Positions 56,388 to 64,000 of a stretch of 64,000 bases of DNA are shown here, piece by piece. Location of the stretch: the NCBI RefSeq assembly GCF_012033695.1, contig NZ_JAAVJI010000001.1, positions 496,001-560,000 of the forward strand, written 5' to 3'. The DNA comes from Pseudomonas quercus (GTDB taxonomy: Bacteria > Pseudomonadota > Gammaproteobacteria > Pseudomonadales > Pseudomonadaceae). The notes under the pieces are model-generated. The model was not told where the DNA came from and did no database searches. It saw only the letters and a program-made list of their open reading frames with translations. Position 1 is the first letter of the stretch, and every line of letters begins with the position of its first letter. The translations under genes were made by a program, and so were the position numbers.

Positions 56388-56644
56388 CAGGACTCATTCA
56401 AAACGGGATGTGGTTTTGAGACTGCCCAGCGCCGGGTTAGTTGGGCCGGATGTTGGCACTTGCTCTTAATGACGCCCAGGTGGCCAAACCGTGTACACCA
56501 CCCACTCCCACCTATTCCATCTGCACGTGCAGTACTACTATATGTGGCCGGGTAGCACGGTATAGAATTCACCTATCTCACACCGGCGGGCAGGCGCCTA
56601 CGCCGGACCGGAACAGCAGTACATTACTTACAGGCAGGTTGATA

Positions 56645-58084
56645 TTGGAACAGCTAAAACGCCTCGCGACTGGAATAGCAGGCCTTGACGCATTGCTCAA
56701 GGGAGGGCTGGTCGCTGGGGCCTCCTATATCGTGCAGGGGCGCCCAGGGTCGGGCAAGACTATCCTGGCCAACCAACTCAGCTTCAACCATGCCCGAAAC
56801 GGCGGGAAGGTACTGGTTGCCACTTTGTTGTCCGAGTCTCACGAACGACTGTTCCAGTACCTCTCTACGCTCAAATTTTTCGACCGCTCGCTCATTGGTG
56901 ATCAGATTCAGTTCGTCAGTGCCTTCGACACTCTTGAAAATGAAGGGCTAGAGGAAGTGGTCAAGTTGTTGCGTCGCGAGATTGCCCGTCAAAAGGCAAC
57001 GGTACTGGTGGTGGACGGCCTGCTCAACGCGCGCACCAAGGCCGAGTCACAGCTGGACACCAAGAAATTCATTGCCGAGCTTCAAGGGCATGCGGCGTTT
57101 GCCGGCTGTACCGTGCTGTTCCTCACCAGCTCAAGGCTGGATGACGGTAGCCCCGAGCACACCATGGTCGATGGCGTGATCGAAATGGGCGAAGAACTTC
57201 AAGGGGTGCGTTCCGTACGCCGTATACAGTTACGCAAAACCCGCGGCAGTGGGGCCCTCTCAGGGTTGCATGACTGCGAAATCACTGACGACGGGTTGGT
57301 GATCTACCCGCGCCTTGAGAGCCTGTACAGCACCCCGTCCGGCCCTGACCAAGCGGACAATACGCGTGTGAGCACCGGCGTTCCCAGCCTGGACCAGATC
57401 ATAGGCGGTGGCTTTGCCCGTGCCTCTGCAACCATTGCCATGGGGCCTCCAGGCGTCGGGAAAACGTCCCTGGGTATTCAGTTTCTAGCCCAGGCCACCC
57501 CCGAGGCGCCCGCGTTGTATTTCGGTTTTTACGAAACCCCCCAGCGCCTGGCGATCAAAGCCGCATCCCTGGGGCTGGATTTCGACGCCATGCAGCGCAG
57601 TGGTGCGCTTCATATCTGCTGGCAGCCCACTACCGAGGGGTTGCTTGACGGTTTGGGGCAACGGGTGCTGGCTGAAGTCGAAACCCATGGCATCAAGCGG
57701 CTGTTGATCGACAGCCTGGGTGGCATGACCCGCGTGACCACCAACCCGGCGCGTTTGAGCGATTTTTTCAGCAGCCTTACGTGTGAGCTGCGTTCGCGAG
57801 GGGTAACGGTGCTGGTCACGTCCGAGATGCAAGGCATCATCGGCCCGGAGATCCGATCGCCCGTGCCGGACATGTCCAGTGTGGTAGACAACATCCTGGT
57901 ACTGCGCTTCGTTGAATACGCGTCTGAACTTAAGCGAATGATGACCATTCTTAAGGTCAGGGACAGCCTGTACGACCCCTCGTTGTTCGAGGTGGTGATC
58001 GGCACCCAGGGCCTGGAGTTCACGAAGGCCTTCAAACAGGTAGAGGCGGTGCTGACGGGCAGCGCCTCACCGAGAAGTCACTGA
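56645..58084 (+). CDS. Two-domain KaiC-like ATPase
   Basis: 479-aa cytosolic protein made of two RecA/KaiC modules. Domain 1 has Walker A GRPGSGKT at 32-39 and Walker B TVLVVDGLL near 121. Domain 2 has Walker A GPPGVGKT near 266-273 and Walker B RLLIDSLGG near 356. The opening RLATGIAGLDALLKGG is the KaiC signature, repeated before domain 2 as STGVPSLDQIIGGG. The start is taken as TTG 56645, 6 bases after AGG; a TTG two codons earlier is possible. KaiC homologues outside cyanobacteria act in signalling, often with response regulators such as the one next door. Confidence 0.88.
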   Translation: MEQLKRLATGIAGLDALLKGGLVAGASYIVQGRPGSGKTILANQLSFNHARNGGKVLVATLLSESHERLFQYLSTLKFFDRSLIGDQIQFVSAFDTLENEGLEEVVKLLRREIARQKATVLVVDGLLNARTKAESQLDTKKFIAELQGHAAFAGCTVLFLTSSRLDDGSPEHTMVDGVIEMGEELQGVRSVRRIQLRKTRGSGALSGLHDCEITDDGLVIYPRLESLYSTPSGPDQADNTRVSTGVPSLDQIIGGGFARASATIAMGPPGVGKTSLGIQFLAQATPEAPALYFGFYETPQRLAIKAASLGLDFDAMQRSGALHICWQPTTEGLLDGLGQRVLAEVETHGIKRLLIDSLGGMTRVTTNPARLSDFFSSLTCELRSRGVTVLVTSEMQGIIGPEIRSPVPDMSSVVDNILVLRFVEYASELKRMMTILKVRDSLYDPSLFEVVIGTQGLEFTKAFKQVEAVLTGSASPRSH

Positions 58085-58106
58085 TGTTGATTGAGCCAAT
58101 CCGAAA

Positions 58107-58475
58107 ATGACGACAATCCTGATAGTCGACGACGAGTATTTGATCGCCGATATCCTCGGGTTTGCGATGGAGGATGAGGGCTACATGGTCGTCAAGGCGG
58201 GCAACGGTCGCAAGGCGCTTGAGGTACTGGACCGCGAGCGCCCCAGCCTGGTGATCACCGACTTCATGATGCCAGTGATGGATGGCCTGGAGTTTGCCCG
58301 CGCTGTACGCCAGCGCCCTGCTTTCGCTGACTTGCCTGTGTTCCTGATGAGCGGAGCCCAAGGCAGCATTGGGCGAGCCAGCCCCGACCTGTTCAACGTT
58401 GTCTTCGACAAGCCCTTCGATATCAATAAGGTGATCTTCGAAGTGGTCAAACACATAGGTCGCCCAGAGAGCTAG
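58107..58475 (+). CDS. Single-domain response regulator
   Basis: 122-aa CheY-like receiver with no output domain. It has acidic pair Asp8-Asp9 (VDDE), phospho-acceptor Asp near 52 (ITDFMMP), a Ser near 81 (LMSGAQ) and Lys near 102 (FDKPF). It lies 22 bases after the KaiC-like gene, so they are cotranscribed. The phosphodonor kinase is not adjacent. A protein-protein role toward the KaiC-like ATPase is the natural hypothesis. Confidence 0.9.
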   Translation: MTTILIVDDEYLIADILGFAMEDEGYMVVKAGNGRKALEVLDRERPSLVITDFMMPVMDGLEFARAVRQRPAFADLPVFLMSGAQGSIGRASPDLFNVVFDKPFDINKVIFEVVKHIGRPES

Positions 58476-58513
58476 ACACCTCGCGCCGTAAAAGGCGCGT
58501 GCCAACATACGCT

Positions 58514-58542
58514 GGAACCGTACTAAATCGGAACTGTACTAA
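58514..58542 (+). repeat. Pair of 13-base direct repeats before the Kef-type gene
   Basis: GGAACCGTACTAA (58514-58526) and GGAACTGTACTAA (58530-58542) are 12/13 identical and offset by 16 bases, ending 12 bases before the antiporter start codon. The second copy runs into the ribosome site (AGAGAGG). It could be an operator or a leader element; no known motif is matched. Confidence 0.5.
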
Positions 58543-58554
58543 GAGAGGTATCGC

Positions 58555-60360
58555 ATGCCGCATGACGGCAATCTGCTGGGCGCCGTTGTGGTGTTCCTGT
58601 TGGCCGCTGTATTGGCGGTCCCGCTGGCCAAAAGGCTTCAATTGGGTGCTGTACTGGGCTACCTGCTGGCAGGGGTCGCCATAGGCCCCGCCGTACTGGG
58701 GTTGGTGGGCAACAGCCAGAGCCTGAATCACCTGTCCGAACTTGGCGTGGTATTGCTGCTGTTTATCATTGGCCTGGAGCTGTCCCCAAAGCGCTTATGG
58801 GTCATGCGAAAGGCTGTGTTTGGTGTAGGGCTCGCACAGGTGGTGGTCACCGGTTGTGTGATCGGCGCTGTAGCGCTGTTCGGCTTTTCCCTGCCCCTCA
58901 ACAGCGCAGTCATTCTGGGCCTGGGCCTTGCGTTATCCTCCACGGCCTTTGGTCTGCAAAGCCTGGCCGAACGCCATGAGCTGAATGCCCCTCATGGGCG
59001 GTTAGCGTTTGCCATTCTCCTGTTCCAGGACATTGCCGCCATCCCCTTGATCGCCCTGGTACCTATCCTGGCGGGCGGCGCAGCCAGCCACCAGCCTCCA
59101 AGCCTGGAACATGGGTTGCGTGTGCTAGGCAGCATCGCCGTGGTCGTGGTGGGTGGGCGCTACCTGCTGAGGCCCGTGTTCCGCGCTGTCGCCAAGACCG
59201 GGCTGCAAGAAGTGTCCACGGCCACTGCGCTGCTGGTGGTGATCGGTACTGCCTGGCTAATGGACCAGGTAGGCGTATCCATGGCTCTGGGGGCCTTCCT
59301 GGCCGGGTTGCTGCTGGCCGACTCTGAGTACAGGCATGAACTGGAAGCCCAGATCGAGCCTTTCAAAGGCCTGCTCCTGGGGCTTTTCTTTATCAGCGTC
59401 GGTATGGGCGCCAACCTTGGGCTGCTGCTGTCCGAGCCGGTAACCGTGGTGGGCCTTACGCTGTTGCTGCTAGGGCTGAAACTACCGCTCCTGGCGGCTC
59501 TTGGCCGTTATGCTGGCGGCTTGTCAGGAAGTTCGGCATTACGCCTGGGGCTGGTACTAGCCACCGGCGGTGAATTCGCATTCGTTGTCTTCAAGCTGGG
59601 CCGGGACAGTGGCTTGTTCGATGACCGCCTTCACGACCTGCTGGTGCTTGCCATTACCTTGTCCATGGCGGTTACGCCATTGCTGCTGCTGGCCGCTGGG
59701 CGGTTGCTCAAGCGCCCGGAAAAACCTGTGGAAGTCCCGGACGAATACCGCAACATCGATGCCAATGCGCCACGTGTGGTGATTGCCGGCATGGGGCGAA
59801 TGGGGCAGATCGTTGCGCGTATACTTCGCGCTCAGAAAATCCCCTTTGTGGCCCTGGATACGTCGGTTGAAAGTATTGAGCTGTCGCGCAGCTTTTCCGG
59901 GCTTCCAGTCTTCTATGGCGACCCGTTGCGTGCCGAGATTCTGCGGGCGGCTAAGGTGGACCAAGCGGAATACTTTGTGATTGCCACGGACGACCCAGAC
60001 ACCAACATTAAGACGGCCGAGTTGGTAAAGCGGTTGTACCCGCACCTTAAGATCATTGCTCGCGCCCGCAACCGCCAGCATGTGCACAAACTGACTAACC
60101 TGGGCGCGGACTCCGTGCGGGAAACCTTTTATTCCAGCCTGGAAATGAGCCGCCGCACGCTGATTGGGCTGGGCCTGAGCGAAGCCCAGGCGCAAACCCG
60201 TATCAAGCGCTTCCAGCTCCATGACCAGGCGGTGCTCAAGGAGCAGCATCGGGTCTATGACGATGATGCCAAGATTATTCAGAGCAACCAGGAAGCCCGT
60301 GCAGAGCTGGCCAGGCTATTCGAGGCCGACGCCGAACGCGAAGCGAACGATCCGGCCTAG
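58555..60360 (+). CDS. Kef-type CPA2 K+/H+ antiporter with TrkA-N domain
   Basis: 601-aa protein. The membrane part (about residues 1-380) has twelve-odd spans, with LLLFIIGLELSP near 65, LALSSTAFGLQ near 125 and LLFQDIAAIPL near 157, the Kef ion-pathway region. A cytosolic RCK_N/TrkA-N nucleotide-binding domain (VVIAGMGRMGQIVARIL) starts near 408. The tail is acidic. The layout equals KefB/KefC (about 600 aa). No KefF/KefG ancillary subunit gene is adjacent. AGAGG precedes ATG 58555. Confidence 0.9.
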   Translation: MPHDGNLLGAVVVFLLAAVLAVPLAKRLQLGAVLGYLLAGVAIGPAVLGLVGNSQSLNHLSELGVVLLLFIIGLELSPKRLWVMRKAVFGVGLAQVVVTGCVIGAVALFGFSLPLNSAVILGLGLALSSTAFGLQSLAERHELNAPHGRLAFAILLFQDIAAIPLIALVPILAGGAASHQPPSLEHGLRVLGSIAVVVVGGRYLLRPVFRAVAKTGLQEVSTATALLVVIGTAWLMDQVGVSMALGAFLAGLLLADSEYRHELEAQIEPFKGLLLGLFFISVGMGANLGLLLSEPVTVVGLTLLLLGLKLPLLAALGRYAGGLSGSSALRLGLVLATGGEFAFVVFKLGRDSGLFDDRLHDLLVLAITLSMAVTPLLLLAAGRLLKRPEKPVEVPDEYRNIDANAPRVVIAGMGRMGQIVARILRAQKIPFVALDTSVESIELSRSFSGLPVFYGDPLRAEILRAAKVDQAEYFVIATDDPDTNIKTAELVKRLYPHLKIIARARNRQHVHKLTNLGADSVRETFYSSLEMSRRTLIGLGLSEAQAQTRIKRFQLHDQAVLKEQHRVYDDDAKIIQSNQEARAELARLFEADAEREANDPA

Positions 60361-60361
60361 C

Positions 60362-60391
60362 CAAAAAAACACGGTGGCGCCGTGAGGCGCC
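60362..60391 (-). terminator. Terminator for the DUF202 pair
   Basis: On the minus strand GGCGCC-TCAC-GGCGCC is followed, 6 bases later, by seven T's (complement of 60363-60369). It comes directly after the stop codon at 60393 and probably ends the minus-strand transcript; the same hairpin also closes the Kef-type gene. Confidence 0.55.
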
Positions 60392-60392
60392 C

Positions 60393-60722
60393 CTACAAAA
60401 CCAGTACGGCATACAGCCCTAGCAGCCCTAGCACCGCACAGGCCAGGGCTAAGGCAAACACCTCAAGGATGGGCGCAGCAGGCGCTCCGCTGTTGATAGC
60501 CGCAATGCCCTGGTGGTAACGCCGCTGTTGACGAGCGCCAATGCCGAGGGCAGCGGCCAGCGCCACCCCTACCAGTACGAAGGCAAAGGCTCCATGGTGG
60601 GGGACCCAGCGCAGGAACAAGAGGCTTGCCCCCACCAGTGACAGCAATGTGCGCCGCCACGCCAGCCAGGTTCGCTCTGGCTGCAGGCCCACATCGGCAT
60701 GGGGGCGGCTTAGCAGGTTCAT
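60393..60722 (-). CDS. DUF202 membrane protein (short)
   Basis: 109-aa protein with three predicted spans. The N-terminal QPERTWLAWRRTLLSLV is the DUF202 signature (ERT.LAW.RT). The family includes E. coli YidG and YidH, whose role is unclear. It overlaps the upstream DUF202 gene by 4 bases, giving a YidH-YidG-like pair that may form a heteromeric inner-membrane complex. Confidence 0.82.
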   Translation of the reverse strand: MNLLSRPHADVGLQPERTWLAWRRTLLSLVGASLLFLRWVPHHGAFAFVLVGVALAAALGIGARQQRRYHQGIAAINSGAPAAPILEVFALALACAVLGLLGLYAVLVL

Positions 60723-61111
60723 GCCGGGTGCAGCGCAATGAATGCCAGCAGCACCGCAGTGGCTAACACACCGCCCAGTGACAGCAGCGGGACCATCAGT
60801 GGAACGGGTAGCGGGTGCCCATGGCGCATGGCGCGCTCCACGTTCAGCCAGCGAACCCCAGCGCTGGCACTCAGCAACAGGCCTAGCATGAGCAACAGCA
60901 CCGCCAACGCCTTGCGGGCGTCGGGCGCAAATACTTGGGCTGTGAAGGCTTCAACCGCAATGCCGCCGGCCATGAGCGCCAGAGACGTGCGTATCCAGGC
61001 CAGAAACGTGCGTTCGTTGGCCAGGGTAAAACGCGGGTCGGGTTCTGCGCCGCCTTTGAGCAATTTGTGCCGCAATGATTCACGAGGCGGTGGAGCGGCA
61101 GGTAGGGTCAT
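60719..61111 (-). CDS. DUF202 membrane protein (YidH-like)
   Basis: 130-aa protein with a hydrophilic N terminus, the DUF202 signature NERTFLAWIRTSLALMAGGI at about 32-51 and three spans. It is the first gene of the DUF202 pair, 70 bases downstream of aroQ on the same strand. Function is unknown. Confidence 0.85.
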   Translation of the reverse strand: MTLPAAPPPRESLRHKLLKGGAEPDPRFTLANERTFLAWIRTSLALMAGGIAVEAFTAQVFAPDARKALAVLLLMLGLLLSASAGVRWLNVERAMRHGHPLPVPLMVPLLSLGGVLATAVLLAFIALHPA

Positions 61112-61181
61112 CGTGCGGTCCCGAGGTCGGGTAGGCGGGAAGGGCGCCGCAAGGCCATTTGGCCGGGCAGCTGCCCCAGCG

Positions 61182-61619
61182 TCACTTCAGCAGCTTGGCG
61201 AAATGCTCGATGGCCAAGGTATAGCCATGAGTGCCCAGGCCCGCGATCACGCCTATGGCCACCAGGGACACATAGGAGTGGTGGCGGAAAGCTTCACGCT
61301 TGTGCACATTGGAGATGTGCACCTCAATCGTCGGTACTTCTGCCGCAGCCAGGGCATCGTGCAGCGCAACAGAGGTGTGGGTCCAGGCCGCTGGGTTGAT
61401 CACGATCCCGGCAACCCTGCCGCGGGCCTGGTGTATCCAGTCGATCATCTGGCCTTCATGGTTGGTCTGGGCGAACTCAAGCTCCAGGCCATGGGCCTGG
61501 GCGGCGGCACGGCATTGGGCTTCCACGTCGGCCAGGGTGTCCTTGCCATACACGGCGGGCTCACGGGTGCCGAGCATGTTCAGGTTGGGGCCGTTGAGCA
61601 CCAGCAGGGTTGTGGCCAT
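61182..61619 (-). CDS. aroQ: 3-dehydroquinate dehydratase, type II
   Basis: 145-aa dodecamer-forming enzyme of the shikimate pathway (EC 4.2.1.10). It shows [19 protein letters not shown] with catalytic Tyr24, [10 protein letters not shown] near 53, [12 protein letters not shown] near 77 and the [15 protein letters not shown] lid near 103. All expected residues are present and length is standard. Pseudomonads often carry more than one aroQ copy, so this may be the paralogue used in quinate or shikimate catabolism. Confidence 0.96.
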   Translation of the reverse strand: MATTLLVLNGPNLNMLGTREPAVYGKDTLADVEAQCRAAAQAHGLELEFAQTNHEGQMIDWIHQARGRVAGIVINPAAWTHTSVALHDALAAAEVPTIEVHISNVHKREAFRHHSYVSLVAIGVIAGLGTHGYTLAIEHFAKLLK

Positions 61620-61690
61620 CGAATGGGTCTCTCTACAGCAGCAGGCGGGGCTGCCATGGTAATAGCCCCGCAGGTCTGTGCGCTACTGCG

Positions 61691-63706
61691 TTATGCCTTC
61701 ACCGGCACAGGGGGCAGGTAGTACTGCGCAAAACGCACGTTGTCCACGCCATCTACCAGCTTCTTGAGTTTTTCGTTGAAGGCGCGGCCTACGGCGTATT
61801 GGCCACCGGAACTGGTGCGGAACTGTGCCGTAAGGGTAATGCCATTGAGGTCCATCTTGTCCACGCCGAATACCTGCAGTGGGCCTTGCAGGTTGGTCTT
61901 GAGCAAGAGGTCTTCGGCAATCTGGTCAGCAGCCTGCTGTATCAGGGCCAGCGCCGTGTCCACATCGCTGTCATAGGTCACCTGCACCGAGAAAAAGGCA
62001 TTGGCGAACTGGCGGGACTGGTTGGTGACGGCCTTGATCTGGCCAAAGGGCACCGAGTGTATGAACCCCTTGCCGTCGCGTAGCCGCAGGGTCCGGATGG
62101 TCAGGCTTTCCACGGTGCCCGCATGGCCTGAGTCCAGCACCACCCAATCGCCAATGGCGATGGTGTCTTCAATAAGGATAAACAGCCCGGTGATCACGTC
62201 CTGGACCAATTGCTGCGAGCCAAAACCAATGGCCAGGCCTACCACCCCCGCACCGGCCAGCAACGGTGCCACGTTGATTCCCAGGTTGGCCATGGTGGTG
62301 ATGGTGCCGATCACCACCAGCACAATCTTGGTGGCGTTGCGCAGCATTGGCAGGATGGTCTTGATGCGTGTGCTGGGCTGGCGAGCCGCACGCTTGCCGA
62401 TCGCGGGCTTGAGCGCCTGCTGGATGGCCGTATCGATCACCACCCAGACCAGCCAGGTCACCAGCAGGATCAAACCGATGCTGCTTAGGGAGTTGCTGAT
62501 GGCTCGGCCTACACTGTTGCGTGCAGCAAACTCCAAGACTGACACGCCCCAGGTGCGCGCCAGCAATTCGATGAAAACAATGGCGATCACGATCCGGGAC
62601 AGGGCATGGCCCAGGCTGCGGAACAGTTCCACGTACGGGCGGCTGTGGTCCGGGTTGGTGGCGGTCTGTGGCTTGAGCACGTGGTGCATCAGAGTACTGA
62701 CGAAAACAGCGCCCACTAGCAGCACGGTGCTCATCAACGCCCGTTGCAGGGCCTGTTGGCTCTGCTCACCGGCACCGATCAGGTGAATGCCCGACACCAG
62801 AATCATCAACAGAATCGGCAAATACCATACCGCTGCAAACACCCGCAGGGTTTCCTGCACAGCCCGGTGGTCACGACGCTGAGGGTAGCTGCGGTTGCGG
62901 ATCAGGTGGGCCACGGGGCGGCGTATGCGCAGCACCAGTACGGCGAACACCACCGTGGCCACCAGCCCTACCACCACCGCAATACTGCCAGTGAGGTTGC
63001 TGCCCAGTTGCCGGGCGATCTGGGGGCTGGTGAGGGCATCACCCAAGGCCGCTAGAAACCCGATCACGAACAAGGGGCGCGGTGCGCTTCGGCGTAATGC
63101 ATGCACAGCGGTGCGCTTGTGGCCCACGTTGAACAGGGTGACGGCGCACAGGATCATGGTGGTGGAGAACAGGCCACTGCTGGTGGCATAGGCCAGGCAC
63201 AGCGCCAGGGCGCGGGCGTCAGACGGCACCAGATGACGGCTGACCAGCAGTGTGAGGCCGAAGCTGAGCAACGCCGGGACGGTAAAGCGCAGCAGATAGC
63301 CCAGTACGCCTTGCAGGCGCTGGCGCCGGTGGAGGAAACCACGTTTCCCTACCCGTGACCACATTACCCGCGCAAGCGTGTACAGCACAAAGAAGGTCGC
63401 GATCCAGGTCAGGCTGAGGATGAGAAAGTCCCGCGTCAGGGACAGCCCAGACACGTTGGTCTGGGGGTCGAACAGCTTGCTGGCCTCTGCGGCAGCACGG
63501 TCGGTGCGCACCCGCCAGGTGTCTACCAGGTGATCGTTGAGGTCCAGCTTGTCCTGCACATCGTCAAGGCTGGAAGTGAGCGTGCCCAGCAAACCGCCTT
63601 CTACCAACACCTCCTTTTCAGCCGGCTGCTGGTCGGCAGCGGGCGCGTCGGCGAAAACAGGGAAGGCGAGCAGGGCGCACAGCAGGGCGGCAAGGAAACG
63701 AGGCAC
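61691..63706 (-). CDS. MscS-family mechanosensitive channel (large, YbiO/MscM-like)
   Basis: 671-aa protein. GTG 63706 is chosen because GGAG lies about 10 bases upstream and a signal peptide (PRFLAALLCALLAFPVFA) follows at once; TTG 63748 is the longer option. A periplasmic segment and about ten spans precede the MscS core. The pore-lining stretch is LLAGAGVVGLAIGFGSQQLVQD (about 500-520), and the beta domain shows AIGDWVVLD and GTVESLTIRTLRLRDG. It would release solutes on hypo-osmotic shock. Confidence 0.9.
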   Translation of the reverse strand: MPRFLAALLCALLAFPVFADAPAADQQPAEKEVLVEGGLLGTLTSSLDDVQDKLDLNDHLVDTWRVRTDRAAAEASKLFDPQTNVSGLSLTRDFLILSLTWIATFFVLYTLARVMWSRVGKRGFLHRRQRLQGVLGYLLRFTVPALLSFGLTLLVSRHLVPSDARALALCLAYATSSGLFSTTMILCAVTLFNVGHKRTAVHALRRSAPRPLFVIGFLAALGDALTSPQIARQLGSNLTGSIAVVVGLVATVVFAVLVLRIRRPVAHLIRNRSYPQRRDHRAVQETLRVFAAVWYLPILLMILVSGIHLIGAGEQSQQALQRALMSTVLLVGAVFVSTLMHHVLKPQTATNPDHSRPYVELFRSLGHALSRIVIAIVFIELLARTWGVSVLEFAARNSVGRAISNSLSSIGLILLVTWLVWVVIDTAIQQALKPAIGKRAARQPSTRIKTILPMLRNATKIVLVVIGTITTMANLGINVAPLLAGAGVVGLAIGFGSQQLVQDVITGLFILIEDTIAIGDWVVLDSGHAGTVESLTIRTLRLRDGKGFIHSVPFGQIKAVTNQSRQFANAFFSVQVTYDSDVDTALALIQQAADQIAEDLLLKTNLQGPLQVFGVDKMDLNGITLTAQFRTSSGGQYAVGRAFNEKLKKLVDGVDNVRFAQYYLPPVPVKA

Positions 63707-63788
63707 AGGGGTAGGGCTCCGAAAAACAGTCCCCTGACAGACCGCCAACAGGGGGGCAAAGTTTCTGGCCCCGAACCTGGCCAGGCTT

Positions 63789-64000
63789 CTAGACCAGGAG
63801 CTCGACCCGCTCAGGCTCGCGCTTCATCAGCAGGGTGCCGTTGCGTATCGACCAGCGTGGCTTCACTTGCCGGCGCACGGCCTCGTAGTCGTTCTCTGCA
63901 TCCAGCAGCACCAGGTTGGCCGGCCGGCCGGCCTGGATGCCATAACGGTCACCCAAAGCCAACGCGCGGGCACTGTTGTCGGTGACCAGATCCAGACACC
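63789..64000 (-). CDS. codA: Cytosine deaminase, C-terminal part (cut by right edge)
   Basis: The last ~70 codons of a minus-strand gene ending at TAG 63789-63791. The residues DRYGIQAGRPANLVLLDAEN, then DYEAVRRQVKPRWSIRNG correspond to the C-terminal beta-sandwich of CodA-type amidohydrolases (E. coli has PANLILLPAENGFDALRRQV). Active-site histidines lie outside the window. The enzyme deaminates cytosine to uracil (EC 3.5.4.1) in pyrimidine salvage. Confidence 0.85.
   Translation of the reverse strand, partial: CLDLVTDNSARALALGDRYGIQAGRPANLVLLDAENDYEAVRRQVKPRWSIRNGTLLMKREPERVELLV

Noticed and set aside
1..64000. tRNA, rRNA, transposase, integrase or phage genes
   Set aside because: None was recognised in reading both strands; mobile-element genes and long terminal inverted repeats appear absent.

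Overview
The window reads as chromosome of a Pseudomonas of the P. putida group. Coding density is high, GC is high, and Shine-Dalgarno sites are AGGAG-like. Several Pseudomonas-typical small families appear (DUF1652, DUF1883). The linked set lexA2-imuA-imuB-dnaE2 and the eat-eutBC ethanolamine set also fit that group. No IS element, prophage, tRNA, rRNA or CRISPR array was recognised. Both window edges cut a gene: a lipoprotein on the left and a cytosine deaminase on the right, both on the minus strand.

Region by region. 0-5.3 kb: partial lipoprotein, a galactarate/glucarate-type transporter with galactarate dehydratase (garD), a YbjJ-like MFS exporter and a GFA-fold protein. 5.3-10.2 kb: an AraC regulator divergent from the ethanolamine permease and ethanolamine ammonia-lyase genes, with a 13-bp perfect inverted repeat between them. 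10.2-15 kb: a HAD phosphatase, then a FAN1-type VRR-NUC nuclease overlapping an Fe-S (XPD/DinG-type) helicase, preceded by a LexA-like box. 15-23.8 kb: pgm, a UvrD-type helicase, small conserved proteins, a lipoprotein, galU, gor and two LuxR-type regulators. 24-26.5 kb: ahpC-ahpF with a candidate OxyR site. 26.6-31.2 kb: small and accessory genes, a TauE/SafE permease, an MFS transporter and a secreted protein made of 12-residue repeats. 31.2-34.9 kb: pqi-type envelope lipid-transport operon with PqiA split into two genes. 35-40.7 kb: EamA transporter, CSS-EAL phosphodiesterase, an orphan CSS sensor and a soluble hybrid histidine kinase. 40.7-43.8 kb: ybhP-clsB-ybhN, in the E. coli order. 44.0-44.6 kb: a decayed PrlF/YhaV toxin-antitoxin locus. 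44.7-46.9 kb: LysR regulator and a zinc-type alcohol dehydrogenase. 47-54.3 kb: an unrecognised 482-aa gene and the LexA2-controlled mutasome operon. 54.4-60.4 kb: HAD phosphatase, CPA1 antiporter, a two-domain KaiC-like ATPase with a receiver protein, and a Kef-type CPA2 antiporter. 60.4-64 kb: two DUF202 membrane proteins, aroQ, an MscS-type channel and the end of codA.

Three themes recur: genome maintenance (FAN1-like nuclease, Fe-S helicase, UvrD-like helicase, LexA2 mutasome), redox defence (gor, ahpCF) and envelope/ion homeostasis (pqi, ybhP-clsB-ybhN, CPA1, Kef, MscS). The observations most worth following are the KaiC/receiver pair between two cation/proton antiporters, the repeat protein, the broken toxin-antitoxin pair, the unknown gene in front of lexA2 and the putative SOS box before the FAN1/helicase pair. 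All family assignments are by eye from motifs; no database search was run.
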